Shown: positions 9,385 through 18,895 of the stretch, in pieces
Layout of the letters: each line of letters begins with the position of its first letter
Position numbering within the stretch: position 1 is the first letter of the stretch
Source of the DNA: Adiantum capillus-veneris
Taxonomy: Eukaryota > Streptophyta > Polypodiopsida > Polypodiales > Pteridaceae
Reading direction: 5' to 3'
Length of the DNA: 64,000 nucleotides
NCBI GenBank assembly: GCA_014529385.2
Contig: CM043953.1
Location: 97,849,842 to 97,913,841, forward strand
The notes under the pieces: generated by a model
Told to the model about the DNA's origin: nothing
What the model saw: only the letters and a program-made list of their open reading frames with translations
Databases searched by the model: none
Position numbers and translations under genes: made by a program

Positions 9385-11316
9385 ATGGTACCCAAATGGT
9401 CTCAGAAAATAGTTAGCATTCTCTCCTTCGGAAGTGACTTTGATAATAAGGGATGCAAATCCAAACAGCAAACAATTCGACAAACAAAAAACTTCCAATT
9501 GATAGCGGGACGGCTGTATCATCTTGAATCCGACCTAATCCTACGATTATGTATAAATCCGGAAGACTTCGAGTACTACCTTGAAGAGGCACATGTCCAG
9601 GGTTGTGCATTTCATTGTTCAACAGTGAAAACACACCAGAGAGTGAAACAGTTAGGGGTTTATTGGCCAACTATGTATGCGGATACACATTCGTATGTTA
9701 CCAATTGTACAGTATGTAGTGCCAAACGACGAGCTGATCACGCAACTTTGTTTCAGGTGAACATAGCACCTGCATGGAGTCAATATATTATTGACTTCTT
9801 AACCACCAGGACGTTCCCTGAGAACATCACAAGAGCACGGGGAAAAGCTATAGAGCTGGAAGCTCGTGACTTTCAGTTAATTGGGAACCAACTCTATAAG
9901 CGGGGAAAGGACAATCAACTTAGAATCTGTGCAAGTGAAAGCGAATACCTAGTGATTCTAGAACATGCACATAGCGGAATAAGTGGAGGCCATTTTTCAG
10001 GTGATAAGACGGCAAAAATTTTCTTAACCGTAGGAATTTGGTGTCCTACATTGCACATGGATGCCGACGAGTTTGTAAATCGTTGTGATGCGTGTGAACG
10101 CACCAAGATACCAATAAAAAGAGATGAGATGCCATTAAGGCCAATGATGGGGGCAAGGGCATTTGCAAAATGGGGCATTGATTTTGTGGGACCTAAATCA
10201 CCCCGTGCATATCGCACCCATACCCAATATATCATTGTGGCTATGGACTATCTCACAAAATGGGTCGAAGCCAAAGCAACACAAAAAATTGATGCACGCA
10301 CCACGGCACAATTTTTGTATGAGAATGTTTTTGTACATTACGGGTTACCAATAGAAATTGTCAGTGACCGTGGAACACACTTTCTCAATGAAGTCATTGA
10401 ATATCTGCTAGAGGAATTCATGGTCATACATAGGAAATCAGCACCATACCATCCACAGGCCAATGGGCAAGTTGAGGCCACAAATAAAACACTATGCACG
10501 GTTCTCACTAAAATAGTGTCAGAATCAAGAACAGATTGGGATCAGCAGCTACACTCAACACTATGGGCATACAGGGTAGCTTACAAAACATCAATAGGAA
10601 CAACACCATACAACATGGTGTTTGGCCTAAATGCTATACTACCCATAGAGTTTTTAATCCCAACTCTACGAGTAGCGACAAGCTTGGAATGGACAGGGCA
10701 TGAGCTCTCTTCAAGAATTGATGATCTTGAAAAGCTAAATGAACTCCGCTTGCGAGCTGTCGTTTCAATCTATGCTAAAAAGAGAAGACAAAAGGAATTT
10801 TTTGTTAAACATGTGCGTACCAAAGAGTTCAAAACAGGTGATTACGTACTTGTTTATACCTTGAAGCAACATGCCAAGAAACTTAAAAAGCGAGGGATGG
10901 GACCATTTGTGATTAGTGATCTATCACAAAGTGGAGCTGTCAAGCTTGCTACATTAGCAGGTGAAGAAATTCCAAACTGGATTAGTGGATGTCGACTGAG
11001 GAGGTATCATCTACCACTCACACAGGAAATGCTCCAACAAATTCATCAAGGAAAACAACGAATGAAGGAAAAAGAGAGAGTACAGGAGGAAGCTCAAGCC
11101 GAAGCACAGGAACGCATTGCAAAAAGACGGTTTCTACGACAACAGCAGAAAAGTGGAGCACCATTGCGAATCAATGTCATTCGACTGACTGAGTTGGAGG
11201 AGGAAACAGTGGAGCCAATAATTACAGTCAAAGTAGGCAACAATCAAGTTGAATCAACAGCTTTGCTTGATTCGGGTGCTCAAGCAAATTTGATCTCTTA
11301 CGGATTATACCAATAG
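9385..11316 (+). CDS. Gypsy integrase with two tandem H2C2 modules
   Basis: A 643-codon frame, one of the longest uninterrupted pieces here. It begins with a duplicated unit of 126 codons: WSQ at residue 5 and again at residue 131, each followed by FQLI, a short strand region and an H-x6-H ... C-x2-C zinc site (HVQGCAFH..CTVC and HSGISGGH..CDAC). All eight ligands are kept. The catalytic core has D266 (GIDFVGP), D328 (VSDRGTHF) and E364 (NGQVEATN), with 35 residues between the last two as in D,D35E integrases. A basic C-terminal region (KKLKKRGMGPFVISDL) follows; I see no chromodomain. The last residues contain D629-S-G, the start of a second protease-like domain, cut by TAG 11314. Confidence 0.85.
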   Translation: MVPKWSQKIVSILSFGSDFDNKGCKSKQQTIRQTKNFQLIAGRLYHLESDLILRLCINPEDFEYYLEEAHVQGCAFHCSTVKTHQRVKQLGVYWPTMYADTHSYVTNCTVCSAKRRADHATLFQVNIAPAWSQYIIDFLTTRTFPENITRARGKAIELEARDFQLIGNQLYKRGKDNQLRICASESEYLVILEHAHSGISGGHFSGDKTAKIFLTVGIWCPTLHMDADEFVNRCDACERTKIPIKRDEMPLRPMMGARAFAKWGIDFVGPKSPRAYRTHTQYIIVAMDYLTKWVEAKATQKIDARTTAQFLYENVFVHYGLPIEIVSDRGTHFLNEVIEYLLEEFMVIHRKSAPYHPQANGQVEATNKTLCTVLTKIVSESRTDWDQQLHSTLWAYRVAYKTSIGTTPYNMVFGLNAILPIEFLIPTLRVATSLEWTGHELSSRIDDLEKLNELRLRAVVSIYAKKRRQKEFFVKHVRTKEFKTGDYVLVYTLKQHAKKLKKRGMGPFVISDLSQSGAVKLATLAGEEIPNWISGCRLRRYHLPLTQEMLQQIHQGKQRMKEKERVQEEAQAEAQERIAKRRFLRQQQKSGAPLRINVIRLTELEEETVEPIITVKVGNNQVESTALLDSGAQANLISYGLYQ

Positions 11317-11352
11317 CTCAAAGTCACAGATCAAGTTCATCCTACTCCCCAA

Positions 11353-12297
11353 GTGCTGGAAAGTAGCACATCACACCCATTGAAAACATTGGGATGGACT
11401 ATATTGCATGTACAGCTACAGAAATATATTTATCCACACAAATTCTATGTGGTGACAGATGAAAGCACACAAAATCCAATGATGCTAGGGCAACCTTGGC
11501 AAAAAGCATATAATGTCCAGATAGATTGGAAAGCAAAGGCGGTCAAAATTCAACATGAACATGAACGACAGGTGATAGCTTTTGCTCAGCAATACCATCA
11601 TGATCAACTGCAAGCCATGCAATCACTGGCAACAAAGACAAAAGCACAAATGCCATCAAAGAACAACATGAAACCCGAGACCAACAACCAGGTAAAAGCC
11701 AACCATGCTAATTACAGACAGATGAAGTCACCGGCCACAATGCAAAAATCTAGGCTACCAAAACAAGGTAAACAAGTATGGATGCGGAAGGATAGAAATG
11801 CAATGGCGAAAAAACAACAATGTAACAAACGGATTCCAACAAAGCAAACGGTTCAACCCCAAACCAAGGGCATAAAACAGATGTGGATACCAAAGAAAAT
11901 GCTTAGCAATAATCCAAATGTCACTCAGATTTGGATACCAAAGCAAAAGCAAAAGGAACTACCTGCCGTACACGCAATAATGGAAGGCAGAGAGCGGCAT
12001 TTCAAAAAAGGAAACCGATATATGTGGATGCCAATGAAAGACAAACCAGTGGCAAACAAAAAAGATCCAAACCATCTACAAAAATCGACAACAACAAAAT
12101 ACCAGTGGAAAGCCATAGCCATAAGGCTCATAGCCATTACATCCCAGCCAATTCTATCTTTAGACACAGCTACGACTCCATCAACAGTGTCGGCAAAGCA
12201 ATTGCTTCTTGCCAAAAAGACAATTAAACAGAGAGCAGTAGAGTTACAACTATTACTTGCAAAGAAAGCAGGAAACCTCGACGGCGAATTCCAATAA
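11353..12297 (+). pseudogene. Second aspartic-protease-like domain and basic WIPK-repeat tail
   Basis: In frame with the integrase after TAG 11314. The domain spans the stop: 'VESTALLDSGAQANLI' (D629 of the preceding piece), then 'LKTLGWTILHVQLQKY' and 'MMLGQPWQKAYNVQIDW' here, matching the DSG loop and the ILGxPW end of retropepsins. Beyond residue ~100 the protein is very basic and repeats a Trp motif: KQVWMRK, KQMWIPK, TQIWIPK, RYMWMPM. The tail has no family that I recognise. The stop could be CAG changed to TAG. Placing a protease after integrase is not the standard plant LTR-element order, so this is either a domain acquired later or a duplicated and diverged copy. Confidence 0.7.
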
Positions 12298-12464
12298 GCA
12301 TTTTTCTTATTCCCTTCTCTTGCACAGCATTAATTTTTCCATGCATTGACCGAGTATGCATAAAATAGGGCCACATTAATCGGCCAGGAATTAGCACAAT
12401 TTTTTCAACCTATGCACGGCACATACTCCGAGGAGAAACCTTGTCATCCGGGAGGACTCCGGCT

Positions 12465-12478
12465 AGGGGGGGGGGAGG
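12465..12478 (+). promoter_or_regulatory. Polypurine-tract-like G-run
   Basis: A, ten G, then AGG, about 170 bp after the polyprotein stop. Plant LTR elements have such a tract immediately before the 3' LTR, but the following bases (CATTCTC) do not start with TG. It may be the true plus-strand primer of the gag-pol unit, a central polypurine tract, or chance. Confidence 0.4.
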
Positions 12479-12656
12479 CATTCTCAAATGCGGAACCAAT
12501 AACAGAAACAGCAAAAAAGGGCATGATTTTTGACTATTTTAAAGGTTGACGTTTAATTGCGAAATTTTTTGGAGTAACCCAAGTATATATGCCCTTATAC
12601 AGCATGAAGCTACAGGTATAGGGGGCCAAATGCCAAATCAAGCCCCTAGGTGTGTG

Positions 12657-12664
12657 TATATAAG
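12657..12664 (+). promoter_or_regulatory. TATA box, spacer
   Basis: TATATAAG in a GTGTGTATATAAGTAG context, about 180 bp after the G-run. The spacing is like that between the polypurine tract and the TATA of the LTR at 18575 (about 200 bp). It could be a relic LTR promoter. Confidence 0.4.
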
Positions 12665-14067
12665 TAGAAATAGCCATTTTTCAAGCAAAATATTGGTAAA
12701 ACAAAGAAATCCGGCCATAAAAATTGCATGTGAGTGTATATAGTGTGTTTCCGTGATGTTTATGATTTATTATGATTTTTGGGGATTTTTTGGGTTTGAT
12801 TTGCTATTTTCATGCTAACTTTCGGGAGAAAAACTTCAAAAATACAAAAAGCAGGTGAAAAATAGTCGTAATGAAAAACAAAAAATATGGGGATGACTAG
12901 AGACTAAAGGAAAACCTATGGTACAGTGGGGGTGCAATTATGAGACTGGAGCGAAAAGCGTGTTTTGGCCAGGTTTTGACCGAAATGCCAAATTTCTGGC
13001 AAATAGAGCAAACAGAGTCCAAATCAAGAAATTTTTGAGCCTAAACCGCATCTCGCAAGAAGATAGGAGCACATGTCAAATTTCATGAAAAGTGGTTCGG
13101 GGACCTCCATTATAAGAAATTTTCACCCCATTTTTAGCTCATTCTCACTATTGACCTAGTGGAGAGAGCTTCTGCCACCTAGAGCGGATCGACCTTCCAG
13201 CAGCTTCTACGACGCGCACGTCTACCCGACCAGCTCTAGACATGAGAGGTAGGCTCACCACCTTGAGCTTTTCGCGCATGTTCGTCATTATGTCGCGAAA
13301 ACTAGCGTAGAGGTCACACACAAAGCGAGCGGTAGAGACCTGCAAGTAGAGACGGCGGCCTAACGGCTAACCTAAAAGCAACAAGACTTCATTGGAAGCT
13401 TACCCTAGTCTAGGAGACCAGTCTTGGATAGCCAAGGGCAGTGGGAAACCATCGGGAAAAACCCTAATTCCCAGAAACCCGCAAGAGGCCACCAAATGGG
13501 AAATCGACGGAACGGCAACCAAATGCTACCAAAATTCATGGGTAGGAGCATCTCGACATGCCCGACAAGTCCATATGACCCGCATGACCAAAAAGTGACT
13601 CGAAGCGGCACTAAACCTCAAAAACGGCATCAGACACACAAAGCGTCAAAATGCACTTGCGGGCAAACTGCAAGTCCGTTTGCCACCAAACATCACGAGC
13701 GGCTTTCCTAGACCATCAACAACCAATTCCTATGGTGGTAGACCACCACAAATCATCAAAGGTATGTAAACGCAACCACGGGTGCTTCTAGAGCGACAAA
13801 TTGCCAAATGGAGCTCCGGTGAAGCCAAAGTCGACAAAAACCATACGGCAAGGATCCCCAAGGTATTGGGAAGCTATGGAGACTAACATCGAGAAATTTT
13901 ATCGCCAAAAAGCACTCCAAAAGTCAGAAAACGGCTCGGAGGCTCTGAAGTCCACACAGGGAGTTATACTCTATCCATTTGACTTTTTTGTTGAAATTAG
14001 GCTCAAAAGGGACTTAGGGGGACAAAGGGCAAGCAATGGGAGCACTAGCACTAAAAAAATCACCAGG

Positions 14068-14945
14068 AGACATCCTACGCGTAGGATGTCTCAAGGGCAC
14101 TTTTTGGAACAAACCTCATCAATTTTTGTCATGCACATGTTCTGAATGACATTTACAAGCCATACACCAAGTTTCATCACATTTGGACCAGATTCGATCT
14201 CATATGCATGGAAAAACGCAAAGTTAGGACATAGAGGCAATAATGGGCCATTGACCTACCAAATCTTGTCCAAATCTCATGAAACTTGCACAACACATTC
14301 ACATACACATCAACAAACAATCTGTGTGGTCAGGGAGTCAAAATGATGAAAAAGACATCCTACGCGTAGGATGTCTAATGGACCTTTTTGGCATGGAAGG
14401 GATGTTTTGTTATTTCAGATCTAATTACCTCATCATCAAGAGCCCATATGTCAAGTTTGAAGCCATTCTAATCACTTTTGACCCCCAACACCTTCAAGAT
14501 ACACTTTTTGAGCCCGAAAACACCTCACAGAGCCCTACAAGCATTAAGTCTTATCCAAATTCAGATCCAAGAACATGGCCATATTCCATAGGCCAAGGAC
14601 AACCCACAGAACAAGTTTCATGCAATTTTGATGAAAAAGACATCCTACCCGTAGGATGTCTTCAGCATAAATTTAGCCTTCTGTGCAAGGAATGACATCA
14701 TAGAAGCCAATACCATGGTGCAATGAGCCCATATACCAATTTTCAACCCATTTGGACATCAATTGCTACCTATGATGGACATTCTACCCAAATTGTGACC
14801 TAAAGCCTAAATCAGCCCAAAAATCCACTTTTTGATATCCAAATTCAAGTCCAAGCCTATAGCCATGCTCCATGAGCCTTACACTACCCGCATGTCAAGT
14901 ATGAACCAATTCTGAAGAAAAAGGCATCCTACGCGTAGAATGTTT
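14068..14945 (+). repeat. Palindrome array B, period 285 bp
   Basis: Four palindromes with half-site AGACATCCTACG start at 14068, 14353, 14638 and 14922, giving spacings of 285, 285 and 284 bp. The first two are perfect; the third has CCCG at the centre; the fourth has changes in both arms. The DNA between them is a strongly diverged tandem repeat: 'GCCCATATGTCAAGTTTGAA' (14439) compares with 'CCATACACCAAGTTTCATCA' (14160) and 'GCCCATATACCAATTTTCAA' (14727). The palindrome is far better kept than its surroundings. Confidence 0.9.
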
Positions 14946-15065
14946 AGATGGAAATTTTTGGCCAGATTTGCACTGTGAGCACATGCACAGCTTCACAAGT
15001 TCCTTTTAAGCTATAATTTCAATTTTCAAGTCATTTGGATAAGTAAAACTCAGTTTCGTAGCTAA

Positions 15066-15077
15066 TATAAAAAAAAA
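15066..15077 (+). promoter_or_regulatory. TATA-like box before the second reading frame
   Basis: TATAA followed by an A-run, 120 bp after the last palindrome of array B and 46 bp before the ATG at 15112. Together with array A and its TATA box, it hints that each reading frame has its own upstream module. This is positional inference. Confidence 0.3.
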
Positions 15078-15111
15078 CGCTAACTTTGGATTACTGAGTG
15101 CAACAGGATCT

Positions 15112-15441
15112 ATGGCAGCCTCGAAGTCACCGGCAAAGAAGAAAAGAATGACAATCAAAGATTATCTGGACGAGGTGGAACCTTTTGTCATTCCAGAGGG
15201 AACACTAAATCCAACCAGCACATGGATACAAGAAGATCTGTTAGAGTCAAACGACCTAAAGATCTACCAGGGAGTGTTCAAAGACAATGAAGGCAATATA
15301 ATAGAGCTACCAATGCTGCCAAGAGAGCTCAATGAATTTGTACGAAGCAAAATGGCCGGCTACTTGGAGAAAATTGACCTCCATAACTATTTCGAAGCAA
15401 TACCAACAGGGGTGGACATCAAAAGAGTATGGAGTTTGTAA
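15112..15441 (+). pseudogene. Second element ORF, N-terminal part
   Basis: The ATG at 15112 (ATGGCAGCC, a good plant initiation context) begins 'MAASKSPAKKKRMTIKDYLD', a basic start followed by a globular, acidic region ('VFKDNEGNIIELPMLPRELN'). The frame ends at 15441, but the protein clearly goes on in the frame that opens at 15429 (MEFVTSIKEDG), so a small indel lies near 15425. No retroviral enzyme motif is present. The function is unknown. Confidence 0.6.
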
Positions 15442-17492
15442 CAAGCATCAAAGAGGATGGAGTGGCCAAGGTGACAGATTTGCAAGGCAGACCCAATACA
15501 GAGATCACAATCACAGAGCGGGTTGTAGCACATGCACTAGATCTCTCCAATCAGGGAGACAGTGTGACAAAAAGAAGGGATGAAGTCAAGGTGTACAAAG
15601 AGAAAAAGGCAAATTAGACCTTTGAAGACATTGCCAACCCAAAGCTGGCAATCATGAGCCAATTGTACAACCAGTACTTCCACATGTGCATGAACAGGCC
15701 ACAGAAGTACAGGATGCCGCCAGGTGCAATTGCCACAACGTTTACTTGGGCAATGACAAAATGCACCCCAAAGATAATCAACTATGCGGCATACATACAT
15801 GACAGCTTGGTAAAAATGGGCAACAAAAAGCCAACCTACATAGTGCCAGGAGAAATGATAACCAAGGTGGTTTATGCGGCACTACACGCTAAAGGAAGGT
15901 GGCCTGATCCCCCATCTCAGAATGATTGGCTAAGGGTAAAAGAAGACAAGGAAGATGAGCCACAGAGAGCACAAAGGGTGGCTACGAGGTTGAAGAGACG
16001 GCTAGAGCGAGGAGGAGCAACCCGAGCAGAAGAAAGGAAAGAAAGAGTTTGCTCAAGTGCCGGCCAAAGAAACCAGGTCCCAGAAAAGGGCAAGACTCGA
16101 GAGGCAGAAAGAGCCCTCAAGGACGATTTAAACGAACTCTGGAAGCCATCTCTCGAGTCTATGTCTGGATCATCCAGAAGAGTGCAAAGGGACCGCTTTG
16201 AAAATTATATCAAGAATTTCGAGATTCTTGATGCAGCAGCGGAAAACATTCCCCATGTCCCTTTCACCGAGGAGGAATTGGAGCAGATAAGGCAGACATT
16301 GCTAGATGAGCAAGAAAGCCAAGAAAGGGAAAGGAAAACAAAAGCAGACAGGGATTTAAAGGGCAAACCGGCAACTTTACCAGACAGCCCTAAACCCAGC
16401 CCACAGCCATCACCACCTCCTAGCAGCACTCCACCAGAAGATAAAGAGGCTGAAAACAAACAAGATGAAAGGCAAGCTGAGAAGCAAGAGCAAAGGCAAG
16501 AACCTGAGCCAAAGGGAGAGGCCAAGCCTGAGTCTGAGCAAAAAGGATTAGATGAGGCCTATTATGCATTTTTGGACCTTCTAGCTGCATGCTATACAAA
16601 GGAAGAAGCCGCCACAGTCGCATTCGACTTGGCGAGGATAGGGCATAAAGAACAGGTGCAAGGCATTTGGCTAGTGGAACTTAAAGAAATTGCTACAGAC
16701 ACTCTAGACCTGCACCCGTCCTCCAATGATTGGGACGTGGGGATGACAAAGCTAGCTAGAATACGAGCACAATCTATGGCATCAGAGAAAGAAATGATAA
16801 CTCTAAAGGCCACCGAAGAAAAGACCAAGATGGAAAGGGATTCTCTGCAGGCAAAAATCCAAGGGCAAAAAGAGAGAGAAGCTGACCTCCATGCCAGCTT
16901 GGTAATGGCTCTACAAAATTGTCAAGCAAAGGAAGAAGCAAATGAGGTAGCAGCAAAAAGAATACAAGCAACTGAAGAAGAGTGTCTGCAGCTCAGCAAG
17001 TCATTGCGAGATGCTGAAAAAGAACGGGATAATCTGACACTACAGCTGGCAGAAGAAACAAAAGAAGAAGAGGCCATGAGAAATGCCAAGGAAAAAGCAG
17101 AGATAGAACTAGAAGCAAGTCTGGATGAAGTCCTTGAGCTCAAGCACCAATTAAAAGTCAAAGATCAAACCATCCAGAGGCTACGAGCATCACCTGCTAG
17201 AGTTAGAGCTACGAGCTCAACTCAAATCATTTCCGAGAGTCAAATATATGAAGAGCAGATGCAAGACCTTCTGAAGGAGCTGACTCTCGAGAAAAAGCAG
17301 AGGTTAATGATTGCTGAAGGTTCTATAGCAATGCAACCAAGAATGGAGGACAACCAAAAAGCCCTACAAGAAGAGGTGGAAAGCATAAAGAAAAAGCTCG
17401 AGGAGGCGGAAAGAGTAAACGCTGAGCTTAATGACCTCCTCATAAATATGGGCAGAGAAGCTGAAGCGGAAAAACAAACACTCCTCAGGTAA
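15429..17492 (+). CDS. Second element ORF, central part with long coiled coil
   Basis: One frame with a single stop (TAG 15615). The first ~180 codons look globular: 'ITERVVAHALDLSNQGD', 'YNQYFHMCMNRPQKYRMPPG' and 'IINYAAYIHDSLVKMG'. The pattern ITE-x-VVAHAL-x-L loosely recalls the 'putative plant transposon protein' regions found in some gypsy elements, but this is not firm. A charged, Pro-rich hinge follows (~16380-16530, PKPSPQPSPPPSSTPPEDKE). From about 16770 to 17480 the protein is nearly all heptad-like Glu/Lys/Leu/Ala, a long predicted coiled coil. No membrane segment or signal peptide is visible, so an envelope role is not supported. It lies between pol and the 3' LTR in sense. Confidence 0.65.
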
Positions 17493-18523
17493 ATTGAGGA
17501 GTTAAAAGGCCAACAACAAGCAGAGGCAGAAAGCTCAGGGCCAGCCGCCAATGAGGGCATCGACCTCGAAAATGTGGCAGATCCTATGGACACACCCATG
17601 CAAGAGGAAATCATAGCAGGATCCTCTCAAGAGCCGCAGGATCTAACACAAGAAGAGGAGGAAAAATTGCGTAAGGCAATAGAGGCAGAGCTAAGAGAAA
17701 GCACAAAGGAAGCCTGGGAATGGGAGCAGAGGGTCTTCAAATCTATGACCATTCAGAAGATCGACGCCAGCAATCTCAGGCGCGAGTGGCTTCAACCCTC
17801 TCTCCCGTATCCATTGCTGAAATATGAGGCAGCAACAATAAACAAGCGAATCAGAGAAGAGCCAACGGAACCTCTCTACAATGCAGACACCTCGAGGCCA
17901 GAAGGAGTTAAGCTCATAGTGGATTCTCAGCCAAAGTGGAGGAAGACTTGGCTTACCAAGTACCCACAATACCTAATCCACTTGGTAGAGGGGCACCTAA
18001 ACATATCAGAGACAACCTCAGCTTCTGTCCTCTACCAAGGGTTAGGACGTGGAAGGCACAAGAAATCCTGCAAAGAAGCCAACCCACTTGGCTGAATTAC
18101 CCAAAGCTACCAGGTGTGAAGGCAGGTGAGAGAATAAGTGTCCAATACATGGTGAAAACCCTAACGGGTGCCATAAAGTTGTTCACTGGCTCACCTGACC
18201 TTACATACATTATGATGAGAAAAATCTCCAGAACCATCCTAGCAGTGTTCGAGACCTTCAAGCCGGGCCAGGTGACCGACAGCATATTCTTCTTTGAAGA
18301 TACATATAGATGTGCTTACGATCTGTCAGGTCAGCCTTCCAAGGAGGTGATACATGCGCTGTACCAAAGAATCATGTTTCTACCATCCTATCACCTCCAT
18401 GCTTTTGAAGAAGCATTTTATACGGGATTCTTCACCATGAACACAGATATCTTTGGCCGAACAATGCTGAACCTACATGCAAGGTACGAGTCACTGCTAA
18501 AGATGCGGGAAACCATAAGATGA
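17493..18523 (+). pseudogene. Second element ORF, C-terminal globular domain
   Basis: After TAA 17490 the same frame continues ('IEELKGQQQAEAESS') to 18095, then the reading passes to another frame that runs to 18523; the shift lies between about 17940 and 18060. The C-terminal domain (from ~17730) is rich in aromatic and hydrophobic residues: 'SLPYPLLKYEAATINKRIRE', 'ERISVQYMVKTLTGAIKLF', 'FETFKPGQVTDSIFFFEDTY', 'HAFEEAFYTGFFTMNTDIFG'. I do not recognise the family. The original protein would have had about 1130 residues. It ends only about 38 bp before the polypurine tract, as a 3' ORF of an LTR element would. Confidence 0.6.
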
Positions 18524-18560
18524 AGCAGCTGATCTAGGCCATGTCGGGGACGACATGAAC

Positions 18561-18574
18561 AAGGAGGGGGGGGA
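18561..18574 (+). promoter_or_regulatory. Polypurine tract of the gypsy-type element
   Basis: AAGGAGGGGGGGGA directly precedes TGTTAGAAG, the start of the LTR. This is the standard primer site for plus-strand DNA synthesis. Confidence 0.8.
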
Positions 18575-18860
18575 TGTTAGAAGTTCAACACACCCCACGG
18601 CATCTAACTACTCGGCGGACTATTATTTTTGTAATTATTCATTCATTGAGGAAAACCCGATTTTTCACCTTGTAAATATTGGGACTTACAGAAGTTTCCA
18701 GATTGTATCCCAGTTTTGATAGTTAGATTGAGTAGATGATTGATTTTGGAACTTTAGGTTTTGAGAATTTGTAAGGTATATATACCACTTTTTGACCTTA
18801 ATGAAAAAAACCTTTTGTCATTTTTAAAACAAGTTTGAAGTCTGTGAGTGAGCGTAATAT

Positions 18861-18895
<35 letters not shown>

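Larger units (their letters stand above)
12298..14067 (+). other. Non-coding spacer after the polyprotein
   Basis: No convincing protein. It holds a G-run (12465-12478), a TATA box (12657-12664), an AT-rich stretch to about 13100 and a more GC-rich part (13140-13800), which together recall an LTR promoter followed by R-U5. No TG...CA boundaries or second copy could be found. Short open frames here show no domain. Confidence 0.45.

Noticed and set aside
11314-11316. Programmed TAG readthrough between integrase and second protease domain
   Set aside because: The following codons (CTC AAA) do not fit the known CAR-YYA readthrough context; a plain CAG-to-TAG change is simpler.
14068-14945. Regularly spaced repeat resembling a CRISPR array
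   Set aside because: The 285-bp period is far too long, the setting is a plant retroelement, and the intervals are themselves diverged copies, not unique spacers.
15429-18523. Envelope-like protein
   Set aside because: No signal peptide or transmembrane segment is visible; the middle is a soluble coiled coil.
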